Source: Scilla litardierei (Eukaryota > Streptophyta > Magnoliopsida > Asparagales > Asparagaceae). Taken from it: a DNA stretch of 64,000 bases. Both the position numbers and the translations under genes were made by a program. The stretch spans positions 14,394,214-14,458,213 of the forward strand of contig CM061138.1 of NCBI GenBank assembly GCA_030789695.1, written 5' to 3'. Positions 30,845 to 41,493 of this stretch are shown here, one piece after another. The notes under the pieces are model-generated. The model saw nothing but the letters and a program-made list of their open reading frames with translations. It had not been told where the DNA came from and made no database searches. Within the stretch, counting starts at the first letter, position 1. Each line of letters starts with the position of its first letter.

Positions 30845-31440
30845 GCCTTACAGGCGATCGGGTGATCGGCCTGCTTGGGGAGTTGCCCCAGCCTTATGGT
30901 AGATCGGGTCGGTCGGCCTGCTGGGGGGCTACCCCCCAGGCTTATAGTCGATCGATGGTCCGACCTGCTGGGGGAGTTGCCCCCAGCCTTACGGTCGGTC
31001 GGGTCGGTCAGTCCGCTAGGGAAGCTACCTCCAGGCTTACAACTGATTGAGGGGTCGGCCTGCTGGGGGAGTCGCCCCCAGCCTTTGGTTGGTCTGGTGA
31101 TCTGCTAGCTGGAGGAGTTGCCCCCAGCCTTACAGTCGGTCGGGTGACCGGCCTGCTGGGGGAGCTGCCCCAGCCTTATAATCGGTCAGGTCGGTCAGCC
31201 TGCTGGGGGAGCTACCCCCAGTCTTACGACCGATCGATGGACCGGCCTGCTGGGGGAGGTGCCCCAGCCTCACGGTCGGTCCGGTGACTGATCAGCTGGG
31301 GGAGTTGCCCCCAGCCTCACACCTAGTCGCGTGGCCGACCTACTGGTGGAGTTGCCCCCAGCCTCACAGCCAGTCGCATGGCCGACCTCCTGGGGGAGTT
31401 ACCCCCAGCCTTATGGTCGGTCATCAAAATGCTCTGCTAG
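30845..31440. repeat. Hairpin tandem array, about 47-bp period
   Basis: About twelve units each contain an inverted repeat of the form CTGGGGG-AGTTG-CCCCCAG followed by CCTTACGGTCGGTCGG-type sequence. It lies between the convergent ORF and pol of the Tat element. A reverse-complement array of a related element is at 60627-61770. Confidence 0.88.
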
Positions 31441-31599
31441 TAGGGTTCGCCCCCCATCTAGGCTCGTGAAGTGAATAGAGGTAGAAAGAGCTCTTCATTC
31501 GTGATCGCTTTCTCTTTTCAATACATTCGCTTAGATAGGAGGAGGGGAAAAACACTGTACACGCTCACTGATAGTATTTACGTAGGTGCTCGGTGTTAC

Positions 31600-34500
31600 A
31601 GGTGTGAGTCAGGGCCTTTCCTCCCAGGGTGGCGATCCGGTAAGTCGTGGGGCCGAGGACCTCGGTGACCTTATAGGGCCATTCCTATTTAGCAGCAAGC
31701 TTCCCTTTGCGGGTAACTTCCAAACTGAAGATTGCCTTCCTGAGGACCAGATCCCCTTGGTGGAAGCTTCTTTCTCTAACCCAAGAGTTGTAGTAACATG
31801 CCACCTTTTGTTTTTGTCGGTCGATCGAGGCTAGGGCCCGATCTCGTCGTTCATCCACGAGCTCCAGATCGAGCTCCAAGCCCTCCGAGTTTTTCTCCTT
31901 GTCGAAATGCTTGAGGCAAAGGGACTCCTCGCTCACTTCAACGAGCACCACCGCTTCGGTGCCGTAAGCGAGCATGAAGGGGGTTTCACTGTGGCCTGCT
32001 TGTGGGTTGTCCGGTATGACCAGAGTATCCCAAAAAGTTCTTTCGGTCACCTCCCCTCGGCTTCTGTCATTTTCTTGCGAAGTGGCTCGATGATGCATTT
32101 GTTGGCGACTTCGGCCATCCCATTAGTCCGAAGATGCACCACAGAGGCAAGCAAGAGTTTGATCTTCCAATCTTGTTCGTGATGATGGGCCGAGGGATTC
32201 CGAATCTGGAGATGATGAAGTTCCACACGAAGCTCTTCGCCTTCTTCCAGGTTATGGAGGCCAGTGGTTCGGCCTCGATCCACTTGGTGAAGTAATCCAC
32301 CGCCATAATCAGGTATCTCCTCTGCCCTTTTCTGGAAGTGAAGGGACCGAGGATGTCCAGCCCCCACTTAGCAAAAGAGACGGGGCTGATTATCAGAACG
32401 AGCTCCATCGGGGGAGACGAGCAGAGCTTGGCGAACCTATGGCATTCAGACACCTTTGGACGTACTCGGTTGCGTCGTTGGCCAAGGTCAGCCAGTAGTA
32501 TCCTTGCCTCAGGATTTTCTGGGCGACCGTCTTGCCTCCATGGTGATTTCTGCAGATCCCCTCGTGGACCTCCCGGACGACGTAGTCAGCCTCCTGCAGC
32601 ACGAGGCACTTGAGGTAGGGAAGGATATCTGTTTTCATCCAGCGCCTCCTGTATAGCACTCCCTCATGTAGCATGTATCGGAGTGCCTTCCGTTCCAACG
32701 CTCAATGCTCATCCAGGTTCGTCGGGACTTCTCTATTAGAGAGATACCGAACGATCGGATCCATCCAAGTGGGCTCCACGTCAATGGCCATTACTTCTTT
32801 TACCTTTGTACTGGGGGTCCGGAGGTTCTTTACATAGATGGCGCGATCCAACTCCCTGGGGGAGGAGGAGGCCAGCTTCGACAGGGCATCTGCGCGGGCA
32901 TCCTCCGATCACGTCAGGTGGATGGCCTCGGCGTGTTTGAACTTGGACAGCTCAGTCTTGGTTGAGGCCAAGTAATGCTGCATCATCTCTTCACGAGCCT
33001 CATAATCCCCCTGTAACTGATTGATGATGAGTTTGGAATCGCTAAGGAGACGTACGGATTCTGCTCCGAGCGCCCGGGCTAGCCTCAGGCTGTTTATGGC
33101 GGCCTCGTACTCGGCCACATTATCGGTGGCTGGAAACTCGAATCGGAGTGCATACTCGATGATGTTCCCGTCGGGGGATCGAATAACGATGCCGGCCCCG
33201 CTCCCCGTCCGGGTAGCCGATTCGTCTACATGGACTACCCATGCATCCTTGTCCCCTGAACGATCGACAAGAACGACGTCAGTCGAAAGGAAAGACAAAG
33301 GTTGAAGAGTTACCATGTCCGAGGCTGTCTCCTCGGGAGGTGCTCCTCCGTTCACGGTGCATTCGGCAATGAAGTCCGCCAGTGCTTGTCCCTTGATGGT
33401 TGTCCACGGCTTATATCGGAGGTTAAACTCGCTCAGCTCCACCCCTAATTCAGCATCCTCCCCATCCGATCGAACCTCTTGAGATTCTGCTCGAGTTGGG
33501 AGTCGGTCAGGACCAGGATCATGTGGGCCTGGAAGTAGGGACGGAGTCTCCGTGCCGAGAGCACACGGGCGTAGGCAAGTTTCTCCATGGGGCTATACCG
33601 CCCCTCCGCATCCCTCAGGACTCGGCTAGTGTAGTACACCGGCCTCTGTATCCTGTCGTCTTCTTTGATCAGCACCGAGCTCACCGATTCTCCAGTGCAG
33701 ACCAAGTAGAGGCTCAATGATTCCCCTTCATTGGGCTTGGAGAGGAGTAGGGGGCTACGGAGGTACTCCTTCAGTTCAACAAACGCTCGGGCATAGCTCT
33801 CATCCCACTGCACGACCTTTCTTTTATCAGCGGGCTCGGCGAGGGCCTTTCTTATGGTCCTGAAAAAAGGGAGGGATCTTTCCACGGACTTGGACATGAA
33901 ACGTCCTAGGGCGGCAATTCGCCCATTCAGCCTCTATAGCTCCTTGATCATCGTTGGCTCCCTCATGTTGACCAAAGCCTCGATCTTGTCAGGGTTGGCC
34001 TCAATGCTGCGGTTAGTGATCATGAAGCCCAGAAATTTATCGGATCTCACCCCGCATGTGCACTTAGTGGGGTTGAGTCTGATGTTGTGTCTTCGCAGCC
34101 GCTCGAAAGTCTCCTAAAGGTCGACGATGTGATCGGCTGGGTCTCTGGACTTGACCAACATATCGTACCCGTAGACTTTAAGGTTCCTTTCTATCTGGAA
34201 ATTGAACACCTTGTTGACCATCCTTTGGTAGGTCGCCTCCGCGTTCTTCAGGCCGAAGGGAATCTTCTTGTAGCAGAAGGTCCCTCGGTCAGTGGTAAAG
34301 GACGTATTCTCTTCGTCCTTCGGATCCATTTGAACCTGGTTGTACCCGGAGTAGTCATCCATGAAGCTAAGCATCTCGTACCCAGAGGCGTTGTCCACGA
34401 GATGGTCAATGCAGGGTAGTGGGTAGCGGTCCTTGGGACATGCCATGTTGAGATCGCTGAAGTCCACACACATCCGCCATTTGCCACTGGACTTCTTCAC

Positions 34501-35356
34501 CATCACGATGTTGGCCAGCCACTTCGAGTACCAGACCTCTCGGATGAATCCTGCGTCCAGCAGGCGCTCCACTTCCTCAGACGTGGCCCTCCTCTTTTCT
34601 CCCCCTAAGTTTCTCTTCTTCTGCCTGACCGATTTGAAGTTGAGGTCGACATTTAGCTGGTAGGTGATCACTCGGGGGTCCACACCTGGCATATCGTCGG
34701 GCGACCAGGCGAAGACGTCCAGGTTGGCCTCCAAGCACCCGATTCACTCCCCTCTCAGGATCGGGTCAAGCCATGACCCGATGGAGACGAATCTTCCGTC
34801 AATGTCCGTGACAGGAATAAGTTCCGATTCTTCCCGGGAGTGGGCCTTGGGCAGTATCTCTGGTCGAGTAGGTCCATCGGGTTACTGTCCTCCTCGGCAT
34901 GTTCCGTGCCGGCCAGTTGGTAGCAGATCTTTGGCTTCATCAGGTTGCCTCTGGCATGTCTGATCCCCCCAGGGTCTGGAACTTGACTACCCGATGGAGG
35001 GTTGAGACCACGGCTCCAACCATGTTGAGGAGCGGGCGATCGATGATCCCATTATATGTCGACCCAATCCTCAGTGCCACGAACTCTATCGTTAAAGTAG
35101 CCAAGCTGGGCAGCTCCCCGAGCATAACAGGGAGGCAGACCACCCCCACGATGGGTGTTGAATGGCCCGTGAACCCTATCACGGGCCCAGAGCACGGCTC
35201 TAGGTCTTCGGCCCGCAGCCCCATCCTTTGTAGAGTTAACATGAAGAGGATGTCACAGGAGCTGTCGGTGTCGACGAGTAGCCGTCTGACAACGGCAGTA
35301 TCGATGATGGCTGAGACAACTAGTGCCTCGTCGTGCGACGGTTTCGTCTCCCCCAA
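31600..35356 (-). pseudogene. Tat-type pol: protease, RT, two RNase H, integrase; degenerate
   Basis: Read on the minus strand. Protease is 35356-34940 with VDTDSSCDIL in place of a DTGSS-type site. RT is 34734-34114 (LLDAGFIREVWYSKWLANIV, CVDFSDLNMACPKDRYPLP, FMDDYSGYNQV). Where the YVDD box belongs it reads VYGYDMLVKS, so the first catalytic Asp is Tyr. The gypsy RNase H remnant is 33897-33445 (PVYYTSRVLRDAE). A second RNase H of the Tat/archaeal type is 33442-32909 (WVVHVDESATRTGSGAGI, NVAEYEA, LLSDSKLIINQLQG). Integrase finger and core run 32698-31685 through several frames (WGLDILGPF, MAVDYFTKWIEAEPL, FMLAYGTEAV). At least five frame changes interrupt it. Protease joins unrelated element B at 35410. 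It is inactive. Confidence 0.85.
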
Positions 35357-35410
35357 GTCCTCCTAGGAGAAGTAGAGGGACGGGGGAGAGTTTTTGGCTT
35401 CCCCGTCACG

Positions 35411-37012
35411 TGTCTCAAGTATGTGATGCTTAAGCTCTACTCCCAAGTGTAGGAGGACGTCAAGTAATAAATTTATATTCGGTGAGACCGGGTCGGATCA
35501 CGGGGACAAGTCGTTTTGCAATCGCAAGTTCAATTAATAAAGGAGAGATAAAGACGAAACTACAACCAACTAAGCTAATGGTGGAAATGTGCGTGAAAAT
35601 GTGGGTGAGACCATATACCAAACCAACATCCTAGGGTTCGAGAATCGAAGAGGGAAATGAGCGAGGAAGCTTGAGTGGTGTTTGGGAATGAGGTTGCTAA
35701 GCATATGGGTTCAATCCGAGGATAACTCAATTGTCTTTCCGGCTAAGGAAAGCGCAATCGGTGGATGTGGCATTTTAACAAACACTTGGTGTGCAATGAA
35801 AGTAGGGTATGGAAAATCGAGATAATAAACAACCAAGCATATATGAATGGTACCACTAGGCAAACTCCACTCTAGGGATACCCACTAAGATCCCTAATTC
35901 AAAGCATATCCCAAAAAAAATCCTACCACATAAACTTTTAAACATGCAAGATTGAAATTCCATAGCCCAAGCAAGCAACATCACCACACAACCACACACA
36001 ATGAGATCTAGCTACTCATAGCAATAAAAGAGACATTTTCATCTCTAAAAACCATCATCCAATATCATTACAAATCACCAAATCAAACTACACAAAGAAA
36101 GGGAAAGGGTTCACCAAGATTTCTCTAAGAAAAACATAAACTTTCTCTTCCAAAGTGCTTCTCCAAGCTTTCTTGCTCCTCTCCAATGGCCTCTAACCCT
36201 TAGAATGAAGAAGAAGGAGAGTGGAATGAAGGGAAAAGAGGGGAGGAAAGCCCAAGAAATAGACTCAGAATTTCGGGTCTGAAAATAGCCCAAACGGGTC
36301 GGATCCGCGCCCAAACCCGCAACTAATGCCCAAATCTGCAGAAATTTTCAGCACCACCACCTTGTCTTGCAAAAATTCTAGAAAAATCATCCGACCTCGG
36401 ATTGATGTGTTCCTGGCGGCGATGGAACCGTAACAGAGTGTACTCTAACAAAAAAATATCATTAGGCCGAAAAGTTAACTGGAATGATAGCAGATTTCTT
36501 CACAAGAGGGACAAATCTGCAGAAATTTTCAGCACCGCCACCATGTCTTACAAAAATTCTAGAAAAATCATCCGACCTCGGAATGACATGTTCCAGGCGG
36601 CGATGGAACCGTAACAAAGTGTAGAATACCAGAAAAATATCATTTTGTCGGAATATATACTTCAATGATAGCAGAATTCTGCACAAGAGGGAAAAAGCAG
36701 ACTTTCTAGCCCAGAAATTTTCAGCACCGTCACATTGTCTTCCAAAAATGCAGTAAATTGCTCCGACCTCCAAAAATTCTGGAAAAATATGCGTTGGAAT
36801 CGGGACTTCACGAAATTCAACTGAAAAATAATAGAAGACCAAGATGAAGATGCTAATAAGCTGTAAAAATTATGTTTTTAAGCATATAAAAACGGCAAGC
36901 TCGAATATTAAGTGATATCATCAAAATGCGCGTATCGGAGCCAAAATGAATACAAATTATGCACAAAATGTCATCTAATGAGGGGTAAAATATACAATAT
37001 TGAACCCTAATC
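35411..37012 (-). repeat. 3' LTR of element B, outer end truncated
   Basis: It matches the right LTR (39426-39879 plus 58413-59571) along its length, but lacks that copy's first roughly ten bases TGCTTGAACG. It abuts Tat protease sequence directly. The inner end is CTAATCA, followed by the purine tract. Confidence 0.85.
36332..36790. repeat. Tandem units of about 180 bp in the B LTR
   Basis: Units starting near 36332 and 36511, and a shorter one near 36710, share CAGAAATTTTCAGCACC and TCCGACCTCGG. They recur in the right LTR at about 58890-59340. Confidence 0.8.
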
Positions 37013-37024
37013 ACACCCCCAACT
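37013..37024 (-). other. Polypurine tract of element B
   Basis: CACCCCCAACTAG on the plus strand, TTGGGGGTG on the coding strand, adjoins the LTR start TGATTAGGG. Confidence 0.7.
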
Positions 37025-38080
37025 AGATTTTTGCTAGTCCCTAGCAAAACAAGCGATATATTCGGATTCACAATATAGCACACATCAAACTCCATAATAT
37101 TCATGGCACATGAAATTTTTTCAATATAAACTCAATTCCAATATACCAACTCATAAAAGAGAGCAAATCCAAGACCAAATCTTCAATATGGCTCAAACCA
37201 ACAAAGTACAAGCAAATTTTGCACTCATTGAGATTAAAACATAAGCGTGTCATAGTATCACAATCTTCAAGAACTTGGCCAAAAATAACGCTTAGCTTTC
37301 TCAATTCATGGAAGTTTGATTGTGGATCATGTTTATTCATGTTTTTTTAATATGAAACTTAGAATTACTCATGTAACGAGGGTTCGGTCGATGACTCCCA
37401 AATCAGAAGATTTTGGGGCATTGGGCCAAAAAGGACCCCGCGGACCTAGTAACTCGAATCACCTAAGATTCACTTATTTTTCTCTCGTGCACTCCCCTAA
37501 ATCATATCTTTCGACACGAATCCCCAATGTTTCATGAGGACCCGGCTACTTGACAAAACTAGAAGAACGATGCACTTATTTGTTTTTTCTTTTTCTTTTT
37601 CTTTTCTTTCTCTCTTTTTCTTTTTTTGATCCAACACACCAATGAACCACTCCTCAAGCATAAACCAAGCGTATATCTAAGGCCAAATTCCATCAAATTG
37701 AACACCAATCTACACTAATGACTTAATCCAACTCGTGCATCACAAAGTTTGTACAAAACTAATCCAAACCACATCGAAGACAAAATTCATCGAATTATGC
37801 ACTAGTTTTATGAATAGCATATTAAAATTGATCTCATGAAGAAAAAGCAATAAAATGCATGCCAATCACAATTCAGGAGTTTGAATATAAGATTTGAATC
37901 CGAAAACATGCACGAAGATGAAACATGCAAGGGACTAAGCAAATAACTAGCAAGAGAGCAAGGAGGGTAAATGATATACTTGCAAAATGATTGGTGATGT
38001 CAAAATGGATGTCTCCAAACAAAAACAAAAACAAACAAAAATTTAAAACAAAAACAACTAACTAAACATCCTAAAACCAC
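37025..38080. other. Non-coding 3' interior of element B
   Basis: AT-rich sequence with a CT-rich run near 37590. No ORF with a recognisable domain. Confidence 0.6.
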
Positions 38081-38087
38081 CTCCTAC

Positions 38088-38123
38088 TCCCCCCGAACTA
38101 AAGACAAACATTGTCCTCAATGT
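38088..38123 (-). promoter_or_regulatory. ACATTG-AGGA-CAATGT hairpin plus G-run
   Basis: On the coding strand a perfect 6-bp stem with an AGGA loop (38108-38123) is followed within 14 bases by a GGGGGG tract. It lies about 70 bases downstream of the gag stop. A near-identical module follows the last ORF of complex C at 54417-54453. Confidence 0.6.
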
Positions 38124-38192
38124 TGAAAGAGAATAGGTTTATTGAATTAAAACTATCCTAGAAAGCATAGAAAGAGCAAAAATTTTAATTTT

Positions 38193-39218
38193 CTACACTA
38201 CTGGATAGAAGTCACCGGGGTCAAAAGGCGGATCTCGGATGTATAACGGTGAGGAAAGTTGCTCAATTAGATCTTTACACTCCTCCGCAAGCGTCTTCCC
38301 TCCACAAATTACTTTGGACCCTAGCAACACACCAACAAGTGATCCATCCATAAAATTTCCAATCGTGCCCTGAGAGAGAGAGGGTGTGTCAATCCAAAGC
38401 CGACACCGTTGCCTTTCAACAAAAGTGATCCAAATATAGTCGTCAACATAAGATAAAGAATTTAAATCAAGTTGACGAAAACTCCCTAAAGTGATTGCGT
38501 CCATCTCCATATGATGCATGTCCACGGGGGAGAGGAATGATGGATTTTGGGACAAGATTGGGGGAGAGCATGGTTCGGACTCCACCAAAATGATCGATGA
38601 GCTCGTGGCCCTACTAGTCTCCTCCTCCACTCCATCCAAAATTTCACGCTCGTCCTCTCCATCTTCACACAAATCTCCTTCTCCAAAGCAAGAGGCAAGC
38701 AATGCGAGACTGGAAATGATCTCATGAATATACTGGCTTCGAGTCTCCATGCTCCGTAGAAAATATCGGGATTGAGCCTCATGTGTCTGAATAAGCAATT
38801 GAAGTTCCTCGCCCACGATTTGCTCTCCTTGGTCAAGGTATGCTCCAATGCTATCGTGATCTGGTGCTAATGGATCACTCCCTGAAGTCCCATCCAATGG
38901 TCGTGCCATATCCTCCATGGACTCCAAGTACTCCCAAGCATCCTCAGGTGACATGTCAAATAGAGCTCCATCGTCCAACATCGCCATGTAGTACTGCATC
39001 TCCTCCTGCAACCCCTCGTAGAAAAACTGGAAAAGATGGTCTATCGTGAATCCATGATGTGGACAGCCGCTTAATAAATCCATGAACCTCCTCCAAGCTT
39101 GATAGAAGGATTCACCGTCAATTTGAGCAAAGCCGGCAATTTTGAGCTTCAAAGATATGGTCCTGTGCAAAGAAAATGAAAGTGCATCATACAAAGAATT
39201 TATGCCGTTAAAGTCCAT
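38193..39218 (-). CDS. Gag-like protein of element B, 341 aa
   Basis: The frame is open from ATG 39218 to a stop at 38193. Residues about 30-75 (KIAGFAQIDGESFYQAWRRF then MDLLSGCPHHGFTIDHLFQF and FYEGL) match the retrotransposon gag capsid domain of Athila-type elements. The rest is acidic and Ser/Leu-rich with no zinc knuckle, protease or polymerase motif. Typical Athila Gag is longer and continues into protease, so this is a shortened capsid-type protein. It presumably forms or joins particles in the cytoplasm, but would depend on Pol supplied in trans. The primer site lies about 200 bases upstream. The absence of stops over 341 codons in an otherwise AT-rich interior suggests recent or selected coding. 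It could also simply be young. Confidence 0.7.
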   Translation of the reverse strand: MDFNGINSLYDALSFSLHRTISLKLKIAGFAQIDGESFYQAWRRFMDLLSGCPHHGFTIDHLFQFFYEGLQEEMQYYMAMLDDGALFDMSPEDAWEYLESMEDMARPLDGTSGSDPLAPDHDSIGAYLDQGEQIVGEELQLLIQTHEAQSRYFLRSMETRSQYIHEIISSLALLASCFGEGDLCEDGEDEREILDGVEEETSRATSSSIILVESEPCSPPILSQNPSFLSPVDMHHMEMDAITLGSFRQLDLNSLSYVDDYIWITFVERQRCRLWIDTPSLSQGTIGNFMDGSLVGVLLGSKVICGGKTLAEECKDLIEQLSSPLYIRDPPFDPGDFYPVV

Positions 39219-39407
39219 AACTTTTTTTTTGAATTTTTATAAAAGAAAATGAAAATAAAGATAGCAAAGGACTCAAAAAGTGAAAAATAAAGAAATCTCA
39301 AATCAAAAAGTGAAAAATAAAGAATCAGAAAAGACTCACACTAATAGTGGGAAGTATCTCGCCAAAATTTTCAAAATCAATCGAAAATGTAAATACAAAA
39401 ACCGTTG

Positions 39408-39423
39408 TCCCCGGCAAGCGCCA
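39408..39423 (-). other. Primer binding site of element B
   Basis: TGGCGCTTGCCGGGGA on the minus strand, two bases inside the LTR end CAAGCA. It resembles the Asp-tRNA type site of Athila elements (compare 46602-46619) with a two-base gap. Confidence 0.75.
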
Positions 39424-39425
39424 AT

Positions 39426-39879
39426 TGCTTGAACGCGTCTCAAGTATGTGATGCTTAAGCGCTACTCCCAAGTGTAGGAGGATGTCAAGTAATAAATTTA
39501 TATCCGGTGAGACCGGGTCGGATCACGGGGACAAGTCGTTTTGCAATCGCAAGTTCAATTAATAAAGGAGAGATAAAGACGAAACTACAACCAACTAAGC
39601 TAATGGTGGAAATGTGCGTGAAAATGTGGGTGAGACCATCTACCAAACCAACATCCTAGGGTTCGAGAATCGAAGAGGGAAATGAGCGAGGAAGCTTGAG
39701 TGGTGTTTGGGAATGAGGTTGCTAAGAATATGGGTTCAATCCGAGGATAACTCAATTGTCTTTCCGGCTAAGGAAAGCGCAATCGGTGGATGTGGCATTT
39801 TAACAAACACTTGGTGTGCAATGAAAGTAGGGTATGGAAAATCGAGATAATAAACAACCAAGCATATATGAATGGTACC
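39426..39879 (-). repeat. 5' LTR of element B, inner part
   Basis: Starts TGCTTGAACGCG on the plus strand and matches 35411-35853 of the left LTR. It breaks at GGTACC where complex C begins and resumes at 58413. Confidence 0.85.
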
Positions 39880-40003
39880 TCACAATTAATTCTTCGTTTT
39901 TCATTTTTTTTCGTTTTTCGCCGTTTTCGTTTTCCGAATCCACCGGGTTCGCTTTTTTACTTATCTTCCTCGAGGACGAGTAAGAGGCAAGCTTGGGGGA
40001 TTT
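39880..40003 (+). other. Left edge of complex C: 3' interior stub and purine tract
   Basis: About 110 bases match 55950-56065 of the C interior, ending in AAGCTTGGGGGATTT before L1. The complex therefore starts inside an element, not at an LTR end, which shows rearrangement. Confidence 0.75.
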
Positions 40004-40299
40004 TGATCACTCCTTATTTTACACCCTTTTCCCGCATGTTTGCATGCCATTTTGATCGCCCAAATCATGTTTTTCACGATATATCGACGATATTGCGATG
40101 CTTTTCACGATTTGTTGTTTTTTGTCGCATTTCAGGTGATTTGGCGCGATTAGGAGTGATCTCGAGATGCGTGTAATCTAGACGGCCACCGACGACCTCC
40201 CCGAGGGGTATTTTGCTGTTGGAGAGGAGCGGAAGAAGAATGGACGTCGCCGGAGCGACGAGGAGGCCAAAACGACCAGTTTGGGCATTTTTTGTGTCC

Positions 40300-40679
40300 C
40301 ACTCGGCCGAGTGGAGGAGCCACTCGGCCGACCAGCGAGACACTGCTCGGCCGACCAATTCAGACACGAGTTACCTGTGCACTCGGCCGAGCACAGAAGA
40401 CCCACTCGGCCGAGTGACGAAACCACGTCCGCCCGAGTGGCGCCCAGACGAAGGCTCTCAAAAAGACCGAAGTTACTGTTTTTCGGCCTCTGAGCTTCAG
40501 AAGACCCACTTGGCCGAGTGGCAAATCCCGTCCGCCCGAGTGAAGTGAAGCCATCGGCCGAGTGACGACAACTCACTCGGCCGAGCCGCCCCCGAACTGA
40601 AGACCCCTGAAGCCCACGACTTACTGGAAATTGACAGGGTTTTCACTCGGCCGAGCGACTTTCGTCACTCGGCCGAGTG
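40300..40679. repeat. CACTCGGCCGAGTG palindrome cluster in the C LTR
   Basis: About ten copies with the TCGGCCGA core, most as ACTCGGCCGAGT or a one-sided variant, plus two half-sites CCCGAGTG. The cluster ends about 85 bases before the TATA box. It is repeated in L2, L3, L5 and L6, and a related cluster lies at 50974-51301. Confidence 0.93.
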
Positions 40680-40762
40680 CGATGCGCTGCCTGTAGCGAA
40701 ATTTGCGGAAAACAGGCTGTGCAGGGGCGTTTTGGTCAGGATTTTTAGACGATTTTTGGGGC

Positions 40763-40770
40763 TATTTAAG
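40763..40770 (+). promoter_or_regulatory. TATA box of the C LTR
   Basis: TATTTAAG, conserved in the other LTR copies, lies between the palindrome cluster and the leader. The hairpin array would then be in the R/U5 RNA leader. Confidence 0.55.
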
Positions 40771-41161
40771 CTCTGTTTTTACCCTAGTTTTGAGACCCCT
40801 CTCTCAGATTTTTTGCAGCTTTTTGAGTCTACTTTTTAGCTTTATTAATTGTGATTGGTGAAGAGAAAAACTTGGATTTTTGTTGGGTTGATTGAAGATC
40901 TACATTGGTTTGCACTTCTCTTCCACAAAAACTCTATTTTTTATTGTTTATATCATTGTTGTGATGAATTCCATTGTCTATTTCTTTGCCAATTATTGTG
41001 CTATTGCTATGATTAGTGAGTAGTCTCCACGTCTTGGGGCGTGGGGATGAACCCTACAAGCCCAATTTCGTATTTGTGTTGAACCGGTAGAAATTGAGCT
41101 AGGATTGTTATTAGGGATTAGATTGGGATCGAATTACTACGGATAGCTAGGTATTCACATC

Positions 41162-41452
41162 AATTGGGATTTGCAAGAGATTGGATCCCAATTCGATAGG
41201 AAGCCCTAGAAATCCGAATTGGGTTGGAGTCGGATTTTCGAAGTATCGGTTTGCAAGAAATTGGACCGATGCTAGGATCTCCGGTTGCAATTCCGCGCCG
41301 ATACCCGTTTGCAAGAGATTGGACGGGTAGGAACTATCCTAATTTAGATTGTGGACCGAGTTTGCAAGAGATTGGACTCGGTGCGCAATTGGACGATGAT
41401 GTTGATCCCAATGCTAGCTTCCCTAGGCTAGGGTTTGCAAGAGATTGGACCC
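41162..41452 (+). repeat. Five hairpins with constant loop and variable complementary stems
   Basis: The 14-base loop TTGCAAGAGATTGG (one copy has AAATTGG) recurs at 41171, 41251, 41309, 41362 and 41435. The stems are AATTGGGAT/ATCCCAATT, ATCGGT/ACCGAT, TACCCGT/ACGGGTA, ACCGAGT/ACTCGGT and GGGT/ACCC. The array is also present at 41863-42153 and 44079-44369 (inverted) and at 45936-46226. Confidence 0.95.
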
Positions 41453-41493
41453 AAACCTAGGATAGCTATAGACCGGCAACAGCGCCAAAAACT

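Larger units (their letters stand above)
40004..41484 (+). repeat. L1: Athila-like LTR, + orientation, 3' end missing
   Basis: Starts TGATCACTCC after a purine tract. Compared with L2 and L3 it lacks the last 340 bases and switches at 41473-41493 into inverted sequence. It contains the palindrome cluster (40300-40679), TATTTAAG at 40763, and the hairpin array (41162-41452). Open frames across it on both strands recur in every LTR copy and look like by-products of the palindromes. Confidence 0.85.

Noticed and set aside
40178..40576. Recurrent open frames of 97-132 codons across the C LTR on both strands
   Set aside because: They follow the palindrome cluster, appear in every LTR copy because the copies are near-identical, have no known domain, and read through promoter sequence.
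41224..41460. 78-codon frame over the hairpin array, identical in four LTRs
   Set aside because: It starts at TTG, and its repeated LQEIG and FARDW phrases are just the constant loop read in different frames.
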